Part shown: positions 27,862-36,223 of the stretch, piece by piece
Layout: each line of letters begins with the position of its first letter
Numbering within the stretch: position 1 is the first letter of the stretch
Source: a bacterium
GTDB taxonomy: Bacteria; Myxococcota_A; Polyangia; Nannocystales; Nannocystaceae
Length of the DNA: 64,000 bases
Direction of reading: 5' to 3'
Assembly: GCA_024742475.1 (NCBI GenBank)
Contig: JANSYI010000014.1
Coordinates: 124,001-188,000, forward strand
Position numbers and translations under genes: made by a program
Notes under the pieces: model-generated
Told to the model about the DNA's origin: nothing
Seen by the model: only the letters and a program-made list of their open reading frames with translations
Databases searched by the model: none

Positions 27862-28569
27862 ATGGCCCTCTACGAGCTGTACTACTGGCCCATGCTCCCC
27901 GGCCGCGGCGAGGTGCTCCGCATGATGCTCGAGGATGCCGGGGTCGACTATCGCGACGTCGCGCGGGAGGAGGGCATCGAGGCGGTCGTGAAGGCGCGCC
28001 AGGGTGGCCTTGGGGGCGTGGTCCCGTTTGCGCCACCGGTCCTCAGGCACGGCGAGCTCGTCTTGAGTCAGAGCTCCGTCATCGCCCGCTATCTCTGTGA
28101 GCCCTGCGGACTCGCGCCGCGCAGCGAGCCCGGCAAGCTGCTCGCAGACCAGCACTTCCTCGGTTGGGCCGACCTGGTTGGCGAGGTTCACGATACCCAC
28201 CACCCGATCTCCGTCGGGCTGCGATACGAGGAGCAGCGCGAAGCCGCCAAACAACGCACCGATCGCTTCTTGGACGGCCGCCTCGCGCAGTGGCTGGCAC
28301 ACTTCGAGGACATCATCTCCGACGCTGGCGGCGTGCACGTCGGTCCCGACATCACCTATGTCGACCTGCAGGCCCGTTTCGTGCTGCGCGGCATCGCGTA
28401 CGCATTCCCCAAGGCCTTCGACCAACTTCGAGCGAAGATCCCGTCCTTGCTCGCGCTCGCCGACCGCGTCGAAGCGCGGCCCCGCCTCGCCGCCTACTTG
28501 GCGTCCTCGCGAGCACTGCCGTTCAACGAGCACGGCATCTTCCGGCACTACCCCGAGCTCGAAGGCTGA
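27862..28569 (+). CDS. Sigma/alpha-type glutathione S-transferase
   Basis: A 235-residue GST: thioredoxin domain to about residue 80 with the opening YELYYWPMLPGRGEVLRMML, the conserved motif QSSVIARYL (Gln-Ser replacing Glu-Ser) near 72, and a helical C-terminal domain ending in the family-typical FRHYPELEG. It differs from the GST at 49, which belongs to another subgroup. Cytosolic enzyme for glutathione conjugation; substrate unknown. The ATG at 27862 starts at the first strand; the longer frame lies inside mscS. Confidence 0.88.
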   Translation: MALYELYYWPMLPGRGEVLRMMLEDAGVDYRDVAREEGIEAVVKARQGGLGGVVPFAPPVLRHGELVLSQSSVIARYLCEPCGLAPRSEPGKLLADQHFLGWADLVGEVHDTHHPISVGLRYEEQREAAKQRTDRFLDGRLAQWLAHFEDIISDAGGVHVGPDITYVDLQARFVLRGIAYAFPKAFDQLRAKIPSLLALADRVEARPRLAAYLASSRALPFNEHGIFRHYPELEG

Positions 28570-28582
28570 GGCGGGCGCCCGG

Positions 28583-28683
28583 GCTCAGACCCGTCGAACG
28601 TCCGCAATTCGGACGTTCGCGCATGCTGAGCGCTGCTCAGACCCGTCGAACGTCCGCAGTTCGGACGTTCGGGCATGCTGAGC
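28583..28683. repeat. Tandem pair of nested palindromes
   Basis: Two 49-bp copies (28583-28631 and 28635-28683) that differ at only two bases, separated by 3 bp. Each is a nested inverted repeat: outer arms GCTCAG/CTGAGC and inner 10-bp arms CGAACGTCCG/CGGACGTTCG around a 5-base centre. They lie between two convergent genes. They resemble REP/BIME elements or a bidirectional terminator pair; no T-run follows, which makes a repeat element more likely than a standard terminator. Confidence 0.8.
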
Positions 28684-28691
28684 GACGGGGC

Positions 28692-29657
28692 TCAGCCGCC
28701 GAAGCGTCGGCGACGACCGCCGAACAAGGCCAGCAGCATCAGGCTCGCGAGCGGGGCGGGACCGCCACCGACGGTGCAGCCACCCGAGGACCCACCTTCG
28801 GCTCCCCCGGCCGATTCGCCGCCGCTCTCGCCACCACCGCTGCTCTCTCCGCCGCCGTCCGTCTCTCCGCCGCCGTCCGTCTCACCGCCGCCGTCGCAGA
28901 GCTCGGGAAAGCTGGTGCACAGCTCGCAGTCCTCATGCAGCACGACCTCGTCGCCCAGCGCGTCGATCACCGAGACGCGCGCACAGAGGGTGGCGGGGTC
29001 TTCCTCGGCCGCGAAGTCGGCGTAAATCTCCGAGGACTCGGAGCGAAGCGGCACGACCGAGAGCCCGACGGCGTCGTCGAGGGACCCGTCGGCCGGGTGG
29101 AACGCAAGCTGAAGAAAGCGGCTGCGCTCTCCGTCGGTCTGGGTCAGCGGGCTGTCCAGGGTCGCCGTCGCGGCGTAGCGGTCGGCGACGGCGCACGAGT
29201 CTGCCTCGTCGAAGGGCTCGAAGGTCATGGCCAGCGTCGCCGAGACCTCCTCCGCGAGGGTCACCGACTCGTCGGCCGGACCCACCGTGTAGCTCGCGAG
29301 CACCGATTCCTCCGCCGCGTCGTTGAGCACGACCACCTCGACCGCAGAGCCCTCGGGCCAGGCACCATCGGACGGGCTCACGGCGACGTAGTCGTTGGAC
29401 AGGAACACCGAGCGCTCCTCGGCGAGTCGCGCGAAGTCGACACCGATCTCGGCCCCGTCGACCCGAACTCGCACATCGTAGTTTTCGATGTCGTCCTCGA
29501 GCACTGGAAGCACGACGCGGTCGTTGGCCGCGAGCGCAGTCTCGGACTCCGGATACGCGGTCCAAATCCCCGGCGCCCAGTCACAGGCTTCGGCGACACG
29601 ACTGCCGCCCAACACGGCGGCGGGGAGCACGATGGCCAACAGAAGCAAGCGTTGCAT
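28692..29657 (-). CDS. Secreted protein with MYXO-CTERM tail
   Basis: A 321-residue exported protein. A signal peptide (MQRLLLLAIVLPAAVLGG) is followed by a beta-rich region and then a Gly/Glu/Ser-rich linker and a C-terminal tail with a Cys, a hydrophobic helix (PLASLMLLALFGG) and RRRR. That is the MYXO-CTERM sorting signature of myxobacterial surface proteins. Repeated GGGE(T/S)-type units fill the linker. A strong ribosome-binding site (GGGGAGG) precedes the ATG at 29657. Function unknown. Confidence 0.75.
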   Translation of the reverse strand: MQRLLLLAIVLPAAVLGGSRVAEACDWAPGIWTAYPESETALAANDRVVLPVLEDDIENYDVRVRVDGAEIGVDFARLAEERSVFLSNDYVAVSPSDGAWPEGSAVEVVVLNDAAEESVLASYTVGPADESVTLAEEVSATLAMTFEPFDEADSCAVADRYAATATLDSPLTQTDGERSRFLQLAFHPADGSLDDAVGLSVVPLRSESSEIYADFAAEEDPATLCARVSVIDALGDEVVLHEDCELCTSFPELCDGGGETDGGGETDGGGESSGGGESGGESAGGAEGGSSGGCTVGGGPAPLASLMLLALFGGRRRRFGG

Positions 29658-29786
29658 GCGCCACCTCCCCTTCACGTATCGGGCCAACGCGGCGGTTCAG
29701 CGCTTTAGAGCCACCTGGCCCGCGGAACCCATGACGTCGCTGTCGCGGATCCGACAACCCCGTCAGCCCAAAGAACCGATCCGCCC

Positions 29787-30740
29787 TCAGCCGTCACACA
29801 GCCGTGCCACGTAGTCGACCTGGGCGCGTGTCGGCGGTGTGATGGCCTCGGCGATCGTGGCCACACAGCAGCGCCCCCCTCGAGTGGCCCAGACGCTCGT
29901 CGTCGAAGGGAACACCGCCCCGTCGTACTCGGAGAAGGCACGTCCGACCAAGATCTCGCCGCGCTCCCCCGGCCTCTTCTCGAGCTCGAAGCGCTCCCCC
30001 TGATGCTCGCGAATCTCGGCCTCCGAGGCGCACGGGCCGGGTGTGCGCTTCGCATTGAAGTGCCCCGCATACAGCAGCGGGACTCGGTCCTCGAGGAGCA
30101 CCGCGTCCGACGGCACGGCCGAGAACGGCGCGCCAGGCCTCGCCTCGACCAGCGGGCCCGGCTTCGGCACGCGCATCGAGGCGCACAGGGAGAAACCAAA
30201 GTCGATGACCTCCGGGTCCAGTGACTCGACCTTGCACTCCGCCCCCCGCACCCACCCGACCACCCGCGGAATCCCCTGGACCACGTACGCAACCGTCGTG
30301 TTCTCCGGCGTCCGCTCGATGCGTTCGATCGGAAGCCCCGCGACCGTTGGGGGCTCCTCCCCGAGACCACGAGCGAAGACACCCGCCCCACTCGAGTACG
30401 TGATCTGCACCGAGCCCTTGGCCCCAACCACGACCACACTGGGATGTCCGTACGGCATGCGCTGCCGCTCGACCCTCGCACCCTTGGGCACCGCGAGCCG
30501 CACATGCACCGTCTCGTACCGGATCGTCTGCCAGCTCGCATCCTCCTCGGGCGCGCTCGGCCAAGCCGCATCGGAGAGCACCACCGCCGCCCCGACGTCC
30601 GGCTCCGCCCCCGAAGAGACGGCGTCCGGTTCGACCCGCGCAGCGGCGGGTTGCTCAGCCTTCTGACATCCAGCGAGCGTCAACGTCAGCAGCCAGCTCG
30701 ACGAGGTACCCAACACCGCGAACTCCCGCACTCGCATCAT
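29787..30740 (-). CDS. Hypothetical lipoprotein
   Basis: A 317-residue lipoprotein: hydrophobic signal with lipobox LAGC near residue 25, then a Val/Glu/Ala-rich stretch and a domain with strands such as RYETVHVRLAVPKG and HPSVVVVGAKGSVQITYSS. It has several Cys later in the chain. No family is recognised. It sits 43 bp after the end of the FlhB side of the flagellar genes and looks like an unrelated surface protein rather than part of the flagellum. Confidence 0.6.
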   Translation of the reverse strand: MMRVREFAVLGTSSSWLLTLTLAGCQKAEQPAAARVEPDAVSSGAEPDVGAAVVLSDAAWPSAPEEDASWQTIRYETVHVRLAVPKGARVERQRMPYGHPSVVVVGAKGSVQITYSSGAGVFARGLGEEPPTVAGLPIERIERTPENTTVAYVVQGIPRVVGWVRGAECKVESLDPEVIDFGFSLCASMRVPKPGPLVEARPGAPFSAVPSDAVLLEDRVPLLYAGHFNAKRTPGPCASEAEIREHQGERFELEKRPGERGEILVGRAFSEYDGAVFPSTTSVWATRGGRCCVATIAEAITPPTRAQVDYVARLCDG

Positions 30741-30783
30741 CCGAGCGGCACCCTACCAACCCGCGGCGAACCCCGACACGGCG

Positions 30784-31842
30784 TCACCCCACGCGCCCGC
30801 GCAGCTTGTACACATACGCCAGCACCTCGGCCACGGCGTTGTACAGATCCTCGGGGATCGTCTCACCCTCGTCCACGAGCTTGTGCATCATCCGCGCGAG
30901 CGGAGGTCGCTCCACGATCGGCACGCCGCTCTTGCGGGCGACCTCTCGGATCTTCGCCGCAGCCCCATCGACACCCTTGGCGACGACGCGCGGCGCGTTC
31001 TCCTTGTTCTTGTCGTATCGCAGCGCGACCGAGTAGTGGGTCGGGTTGACGATCACGACGTCTGCAGTCGGCACGACGAACTCGGGGCGAGGCTTCTTGG
31101 CCAAGTCGCGCGCTCGCTGGCGGCGCTTGTTCTTGAACTGAGGATCGCCCTCGTTCTCCTTCATCTCGCGCTTGACCTCTTCGGGCGTCATCTTCAGGCG
31201 CTGCGCGTGCGTGCGCCGCTGGTGCCAGAAGTCCACCGCGGCCAGCAGCGCAAGGGCGCCGGCGCCGTACTGCAGGGCGTGTTGAACGACCGGCACCAGC
31301 CGTGTGGCCAGCGCGCCCGGGGCGAGGGCGGGGATCGAGCCGATGAGGTCGACGTCCTTGTAGATCGCGGCACACGCCGCGCCCAACACCAAGATCACCT
31401 TCGCCCCTGCCATGCCCAACCGAATCGCGGCCTCCTTGGGCGCGAAGATCTGCTTCGCTCCCGAGAATGTGATGATCTTGGTGATGTTGAACTTGGGCTT
31501 GCTCAGCGCGGGCGGCCACCCGAGCTGGGCCGCCACCGCGATCGCCCACCCCGTCGCAGCGCCAGCCGCGGTGGGGGCCGCCGCTTGGAGCAACGTCCAG
31601 AACGCCTCCATCATCGCCGGCAGGTCGACGGCGCCGTTGAGGGCGCCCAGGCGGTGCTGCATGTACGAGATGAGGATGCCGACGCTCGTTTCGCCGAAGG
31701 AGCCCGCGCCCACGAAGCCTCCGACCAGCGTCGCCCACAGGGTGAGGTCCTTCGAACGCGCGATGTCGCCGTCGCGCCGGGCCTTCTCCTTGCGCCGTGG
31801 CGTTGGGTCTTGGGTTTTCTGGTCCTTGTTCTCTTCGGACAC
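30784..31842 (-). CDS. flhB: Flagellar export switch protein FlhB
   Basis: A 352-residue protein starting in the typical basic region (TQDPTPRRKEKARRDGDIARSKDL) followed by four membrane helices and a cytoplasmic domain with the autocleavage motif N266-P-T-H269 (NPTHYSVAL). Cleavage there switches export from rod/hook to filament substrates. The terminal segment PLARMMHKLVDEGETIPEDLY is the family tail. It ends the fliMNOPQR-flhB operon. Confidence 0.95.
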   Translation of the reverse strand: MSEENKDQKTQDPTPRRKEKARRDGDIARSKDLTLWATLVGGFVGAGSFGETSVGILISYMQHRLGALNGAVDLPAMMEAFWTLLQAAAPTAAGAATGWAIAVAAQLGWPPALSKPKFNITKIITFSGAKQIFAPKEAAIRLGMAGAKVILVLGAACAAIYKDVDLIGSIPALAPGALATRLVPVVQHALQYGAGALALLAAVDFWHQRRTHAQRLKMTPEEVKREMKENEGDPQFKNKRRQRARDLAKKPRPEFVVPTADVVIVNPTHYSVALRYDKNKENAPRVVAKGVDGAAAKIREVARKSGVPIVERPPLARMMHKLVDEGETIPEDLYNAVAEVLAYVYKLRGRVG

Positions 31843-31855
31843 CCCACACCCCCTT

Positions 31856-32596
31856 TCAGTAGAGCCCCGGCAGCGACGCCGCCGCGCGATAGGCCCGCGC
31901 CATGATCTCCGAGGCCATCATCGGCGAGGTCACCAGCATCACCCCCGCGCCCATCAGGCCGGTGAGCGTCAGCATCACCGAGTAGACGTTGAGCGCGGGC
32001 GCGGCCCGGTTTGCCAGGCCCATCGCGATGTTGGCCACCGTCACGGCGACCATGATTGGCAGCGAAAAGTGGATGCCCACCAAGAACAGCTCGCCCGAGG
32101 CACGCATCAGCGAACCGAACGACATGAACAGCACCGCGAAGTCGACCGGTGGCAGCAGCGCCAGGCGGGCGATGTTGTGCAGTCCGCCCACGCTGACGAA
32201 CGCGAACCCGGCGATCACGAACACGATCCGCCTCATCGGAAGCGCCATGTCTCCGAGCGAAGGGTCGAACGCACCTGCGAAGCCCAGGCCCATCTGCATG
32301 CCGATGAGCTCGCCGCCGACCTCGAGTCCTGCCAGCAGCACCCGCGCCGTGAACCCAGCGATGAACCCCACGCCCATCTCCAGCGGTAGCTGAAGGCCCA
32401 GCTGCGGGCTCGCCTCCACATCGTGCAGGCTCGAGAACGACATCGCCACCAGCGCCGCCACGGCGACGCGCGTCTTGGGGGGAAGCCGCCCGTCACCCGT
32501 CAGCGGTGCGGCCCACAGGAACGCCGCCGTCCGCACGAAGATCAGCAGGAACCCCGGCACGAGCCCGAACCCGGGGAGCTCGTGCCAGCCGATCAC
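31856..32596 (-). CDS. fliR: Flagellar export gate protein FliR
   Basis: A 246-residue inner-membrane protein with about six helices, matching FliR: FLLIFVRTAAFLWAAPLTGDG near the start and MVAVTVANIAMGLANRAAPALN in the middle. It is part of the FliPQR export pore. The GTG at 32596 overlaps the fliQ stop (GTGA). The longer open frame upstream is in fliQ and was not used. Confidence 0.93.
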   Translation of the reverse strand: MIGWHELPGFGLVPGFLLIFVRTAAFLWAAPLTGDGRLPPKTRVAVAALVAMSFSSLHDVEASPQLGLQLPLEMGVGFIAGFTARVLLAGLEVGGELIGMQMGLGFAGAFDPSLGDMALPMRRIVFVIAGFAFVSVGGLHNIARLALLPPVDFAVLFMSFGSLMRASGELFLVGIHFSLPIMVAVTVANIAMGLANRAAPALNVYSVMLTLTGLMGAGVMLVTSPMMASEIMARAYRAAASLPGLY

Positions 32597-32904
32597 TCGT
32601 AGTCGTCCTCCGACGGCGCCATCGCGCCGGGCACAGTGCCCAGCTCGCCCATGCGCTGGATGACCAAGCGGCCGTAGTCGGTCAGCGTCGCCAGCATCCA
32701 CTCGCCCGAGACGACCAGCGTGAGCCCGACGATCACCAGCTTGGGCACGAACGAGATCACGTTCTCTTGCAGCTGCGTCGCCGCCTGAAGAAGGGCGGTG
32801 ACCAAGCCGACGATGAGCGAGGCCGCCAGGATCGGCACCGAGATCTTCGCCGCCGTCATGATCGCTCCGTAGAGGAGCTCGAGCACCATCGGGTCGCCAC
32901 TCAC
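32593..32904 (-). CDS. fliQ: Flagellar export gate protein FliQ
   Basis: A 103-residue protein with two membrane helices: PILAASLIVGLVTALLQAAT and then FVPKLVIVGLTLVVSGEWM, the FliQ pattern. The GTG at 32904 makes a GTGA overlap with the fliP stop; the ORF extends 14 codons further up but that part is not FliQ-like. FliQ forms the export channel with FliP and FliR. The C-terminus has an acidic extension (PSEDDYE). Confidence 0.92.
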   Translation of the reverse strand: MSGDPMVLELLYGAIMTAAKISVPILAASLIVGLVTALLQAATQLQENVISFVPKLVIVGLTLVVSGEWMLATLTDYGRLVIQRMGELGTVPGAMAPSEDDYE

Positions 32905-33578
32905 GTTGCGACACCTCGCAGCAGCGACATCACCAAGATGTTCCACCCATCGGCCATCACGAAGACCAAGAGCTTGACGGGCAACGACACCAGGGTTGGC
33001 GGAAGCATGACCATGCCGAGACTCGAGAGCACCGTCGCCACGACTAGGTCGATGACCAAGAACGGCAGAAGCACGAGCAGCCCCATCTGAAACGCGGTGC
33101 GGAGCTCCGAGAGCACGAAGGCCGGGACCGCGATGCGCAGCGGCACGTCATTGGCCGTCTCCGGCCGGGGGTCGTCGGTGTATTCGTAGAACAGCGCCAG
33201 GTCTTCGGGGCGCGTGCGCGGCAGCAGCCACTTGCGCGCCACCGGTTCGGCGCGTGAGTACGCCTCGCCCTCGTCGATCTCACCGTTCATGTACGGCCCG
33301 CCCGCGTCCTCGTAGAGCTCGGTCGCCACCGGAGCCATCACGAACGCCGTCATGAACAGCGCCAGCCCCACGAGCACCTGGTTCGGGGGCGCACCTTGAG
33401 TGCCCAGCCCCGTCTTGAGGAACGAGAACACCACGACGAAGCGGGTAAAACACGTCGTCGTGAGGACGAGCGCGGGGAGCAGCGACATCAGCCCGAAGAC
33501 GACGACCAGCTGGATCATGCTGGGCGACGCCTCGGTGCTGAGGGTGATCGACTGCGGGTCGGCGAAGGCGAGCAACAT
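32901..33578 (-). CDS. fliP: Flagellar export gate protein FliP
   Basis: A 225-residue FliP: TRFVVVFSFLKTGLGTQGAP near residue 45, the periplasmic middle, and the highly conserved LSSLGMVMLPPTLVSLPVKLL with ADGWNILVMSLL at the end. The N-terminal signal-like part is short and has no clear cleavage site. FliP with FliQ and FliR forms the export pore. Encoded directly after fliO in the transcript. Confidence 0.94.
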   Translation of the reverse strand: MLLAFADPQSITLSTEASPSMIQLVVVFGLMSLLPALVLTTTCFTRFVVVFSFLKTGLGTQGAPPNQVLVGLALFMTAFVMAPVATELYEDAGGPYMNGEIDEGEAYSRAEPVARKWLLPRTRPEDLALFYEYTDDPRPETANDVPLRIAVPAFVLSELRTAFQMGLLVLLPFLVIDLVVATVLSSLGMVMLPPTLVSLPVKLLVFVMADGWNILVMSLLRGVAT

Positions 33579-33581
33579 GGA

Positions 33582-34757
33582 TCAGGCGCTCCGCATCCGA
33601 GCTTCGAGAGCCTTCGACCACGCGTCGTCTTCGTCGGCGTCTTCCTCGACCTCTTCCATCCGCTGACGCAGCGCGAGCAGCCCGCGCACGGCCGTGCTCT
33701 CGGCGTTCTCGAACTCGAGGTCCGCGTCGGGAGCCGGAGGCTGGTACGCCGCCAAGGTCTGCGAGCGCTGCGTCGCCTGCCGAGGTTGAGGCGCCTCGAT
33801 GGGGCCCCCAAACTCGATGGCGGCGAGCGACTGCTCGTCGAGACCGCCCGCGGCGCGGACCGAAGTGGACGGCACGTGGCCCTCACCCTCGCTCCACTTG
33901 TCGACGACGGTCGTGCCCGACTCGCTCACCGCGAGCAGCATTCGCCGGTCGCCCAGCCCCATCAGCACGATGCGCGACTTCGGCCCGAGAACCTGGTTGC
34001 CCATCACGGTGAAGCCACGTGGCGCGCCTGGGGTCGTGCCCGTGCGGCGCTTCCAGTACATGAACCCGCCACCGACGGCCAAGAGAATGAGCGTGAAGCC
34101 GATCGTGCCGTACATGCTCGGGTTCGATGCGGCCATCGTCGCGGTCGGCTCGGCCCCGGGGTCCGGGAGGTTCAGCGGCTCACCCTCGCTCTGCGGCGCG
34201 GGCTCGACAGCCCCCGCCACGGCGGGCGTTGGCTCGGGCTCGGCTTCGACCGGCGGCTCGGGCTCGGCCTCGACCACGGGCGCCGCCTTCGGCTCGGCCT
34301 CGACCACCACCTCTTCGGGCTCGGGCTCGGCCGCCTTCGTCAGCGCGTGCTTGCGGGGGATGGTGACGCGAAACCCATCACCGGTGTTGGTGATGGTCGC
34401 GTTGTCGGTCAGCTTCTTCGCGGTCTTCGATCCGTGGCGAAACATCACGATGAGCCGAGGCAGCTCACCCCCGACCAGGGCAACGCGCTTGACCGTCTCG
34501 TCGCTGTACGACTCGGCGAACGCGGCAGCTGGCTTGTCCTCGATCGGCACGACAAGCTTGCCCCACTTCCACTCGACGTCCTCACCGTCGGGCGTCACAC
34601 CCTGCACGCGGATCTCTACGCTGTCCTCGGTGGTCACGGTGACCAGCGGGGCCGAGGAGCGCGCGTCGGCGGCTTCGGGCTCCGCCGCCTGCGCGACGTT
34701 GGGCACCACGGCGGCCGCGAGGGCGCCACAAACAACGAGGCTCTTCCAGTCGATCAT
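33582..34757 (-). CDS. fliO: FliO-like protein with large N-terminal domain
   Basis: A 391-residue protein, far longer than typical FliO (about 120-150). It has a signal peptide (to about 24), a periplasmic domain (about 35-140) with strands TVTTEDSVEIRVQG and PRLIVMFRHGS that resemble AMIN domains, a Pro/Glu-rich linker (144-205), one membrane helix (about 215-234) and a cytoplasmic FliO part including QVLGPKSRIVLMGLGDRRMLL. FliO helps assemble FliP. Position between fliN and fliP supports the name; the extra domain is unusual. Confidence 0.82.
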   Translation of the reverse strand: MIDWKSLVVCGALAAAVVPNVAQAAEPEAADARSSAPLVTVTTEDSVEIRVQGVTPDGEDVEWKWGKLVVPIEDKPAAAFAESYSDETVKRVALVGGELPRLIVMFRHGSKTAKKLTDNATITNTGDGFRVTIPRKHALTKAAEPEPEEVVVEAEPKAAPVVEAEPEPPVEAEPEPTPAVAGAVEPAPQSEGEPLNLPDPGAEPTATMAASNPSMYGTIGFTLILLAVGGGFMYWKRRTGTTPGAPRGFTVMGNQVLGPKSRIVLMGLGDRRMLLAVSESGTTVVDKWSEGEGHVPSTSVRAAGGLDEQSLAAIEFGGPIEAPQPRQATQRSQTLAAYQPPAPDADLEFENAESTAVRGLLALRQRMEEVEEDADEDDAWSKALEARMRSA

Positions 34758-35101
34758 TCGTCCACTCCGTCGAGAATCTCCACCATGCGAATTCCGTAGC
34801 GCTCGCCGATCGCCACCGCCTCGCCGCGCGCGACGAGCCGGTCATTGATGCGGATGTCGAGGCTCTCCCCCGTCACCTTCGACAGCGGGATGACCGCGCC
34901 AGGGACGAGGTGCTGCCCGATCTCCCGCAACGAAAGTCGGACGCGACCGAGCTCCACGGTGATCTGTAGGGGCACGTCGGCCAGAAGCTTCTCGAACGGA
35001 AGCGGCGCGCCGTTGGCCGCCGGGACATCGTTCGCTGCTTCGGTCGGCGTCTCTTCCGACGCCTGTTGAATCTCTTCTTGTTTGACTGCTGCTTCTCCCA
35101 T
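34754..35101 (-). CDS. fliN: C-ring protein FliN
   Basis: A 115-residue protein: a Glu/Ala-rich N-terminal tail, then a SpoA-type domain with LLADVPLQITVELGRVRLSL, PGAVIPLSKVTGESLDIRIN and ARGEAVAIGERYGIRMVEI. It forms the bottom of the C-ring and is a docking site for the FliH-FliI complex. Overlaps fliO by 4 bp. Normal length for the family. Confidence 0.94.
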   Translation of the reverse strand: MGEAAVKQEEIQQASEETPTEAANDVPAANGAPLPFEKLLADVPLQITVELGRVRLSLREIGQHLVPGAVIPLSKVTGESLDIRINDRLVARGEAVAIGERYGIRMVEILDGVDE

Positions 35102-35114
35102 GACGACCTCCCGT

Positions 35115-36161
35115 TCAGACCACGCTGTTCACTTCGACGGCGACCATCTCGCCCATCAACACCGCGCGCCCCGTGGCTCGCAGCTCTCCACCTACGAAAA
35201 TGCGGACGCTGTCGCCCATGAGGGCGTCGAGCGTCACGACGGCACCAGGGCCGAGCGCGGCGAACTTTCTTGCCGTCGTCTTGGCCGACCCCAGCTGCAC
35301 GGAGACGTCGGTCTCCAGCTGCCCGAGCAGCTCACGCACCTGCGGCCGCACCGACTTGAACTCGCGTGCGTCGGTGCGCGGGCGATGCAGCGCGTCCGGA
35401 GAGGCGATCAGATGGAGCTGACCTTCCGTCTCTCCTTCGACGCCGACCGACACCATCAGCATCGGCTCGCCGTCCACGAGCGGTGACCACGTTTCCACGT
35501 GAAGGGGGTAGCGGCCCCGCTTGAGCGACCCACCGCACTCGTGCTCGAACGCCACCGACGCGGCCTCGGCGAGACGCTCGCCGAGCTTTTCGAACACGCG
35601 GATCGTCGCCGGGGTGGGCTTGCTCTCCTCGGACAGCTTGAAGGTGCCGCCGAGCATCGTCGCGGCGAGATCGGGAATCATCCGGCCCGACACGGCGACG
35701 GCCACCGCCGCGTTGCTGCGCTTGGCCCTCATCTCGCAGACCCACGTCGAACGCAGCCGCTCGAGAATCTCCCCACTGTTGGTCTCGATCTCCTCGATGG
35801 CCTTGATGGAGACCTTCACTCCCGTGAGCGGTGGGATGATTCGGCCCACATGTGTGCCCCACCGCGCGGCCACCCGGCGAGCCAGCGGCGTCACCCGCTC
35901 TGCCGCCTGGTCCTCGGCGATGAGCGCGACCGGTCGGGCCGAAGGCTTCTTCTTCTGGGAGCTCGAGCCCGCTTCCGGGCTGACGCTGGCTGCGATCGAT
36001 TCTCGCAGCGCGTCGCGTTCGTCGTCGGTGAGGCTCTCGTCCACGGGAGCAGTGCTGTGCAACCGGCGGGCCAACTCCGGGCCACGTGCTTTTCCGTGGT
36101 TCCCATTGCTCGCCGTCACGCGATCCGACGCATGCTCGTCAAATCCCACGACGGCCAACAT
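35115..36161 (-). CDS. fliM: Flagellar motor switch protein FliM
   Basis: A 348-residue FliM. The middle CheC-like domain (about 100-260) includes the PLTGVKVSIKAIEE and VAVSGRMIPDLAATMLGG stretches, and the C-terminal SpoA domain has VRELLGQLETDVSVQLGSAK and LGPGAVVTLDALMGDSVRIF. The N-terminal CheY-binding motif, normally LSQxEIDALL, is only loosely matched by SLTDDERDALRESI. The start is uncertain: ATG 36161 was used, a TTG lies at 36182 and a GTG at 36119. Divergent from motA. Confidence 0.88.
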   Translation of the reverse strand: MLAVVGFDEHASDRVTASNGNHGKARGPELARRLHSTAPVDESLTDDERDALRESIAASVSPEAGSSSQKKKPSARPVALIAEDQAAERVTPLARRVAARWGTHVGRIIPPLTGVKVSIKAIEEIETNSGEILERLRSTWVCEMRAKRSNAAVAVAVSGRMIPDLAATMLGGTFKLSEESKPTPATIRVFEKLGERLAEAASVAFEHECGGSLKRGRYPLHVETWSPLVDGEPMLMVSVGVEGETEGQLHLIASPDALHRPRTDAREFKSVRPQVRELLGQLETDVSVQLGSAKTTARKFAALGPGAVVTLDALMGDSVRIFVGGELRATGRAVLMGEMVAVEVNSVV

Positions 36162-36188
36162 CCGGCCTGTGGTGCGCTGCAATCACGC

Positions 36189-36204
36189 TGGTACGCGGCA
36201 GGCG
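36189..36204 (+). promoter_or_regulatory. Possible sigma-54 promoter before motA
   Basis: TGGTACG, four bases, AGGCG has GG and GC exactly 12 bases apart as in the sigma-54 consensus TGGCACG-N4-TTGCW and matches 8 of its 12 fixed positions. It is 20 bp before the GTG start of motA. It is weaker than the site before flgB. Confidence 0.35.
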
Positions 36205-36223
36205 GCCGGACCATGAAGAGCCT

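Noticed and set aside
30784..36161. Injectisome-type type III secretion system
   Set aside because: FliP, FliQ, FliR, FlhB and FlhA could suggest one, but rod, hook, ring, filament and stator genes show it is a flagellum, and no secretin or needle gene is present.
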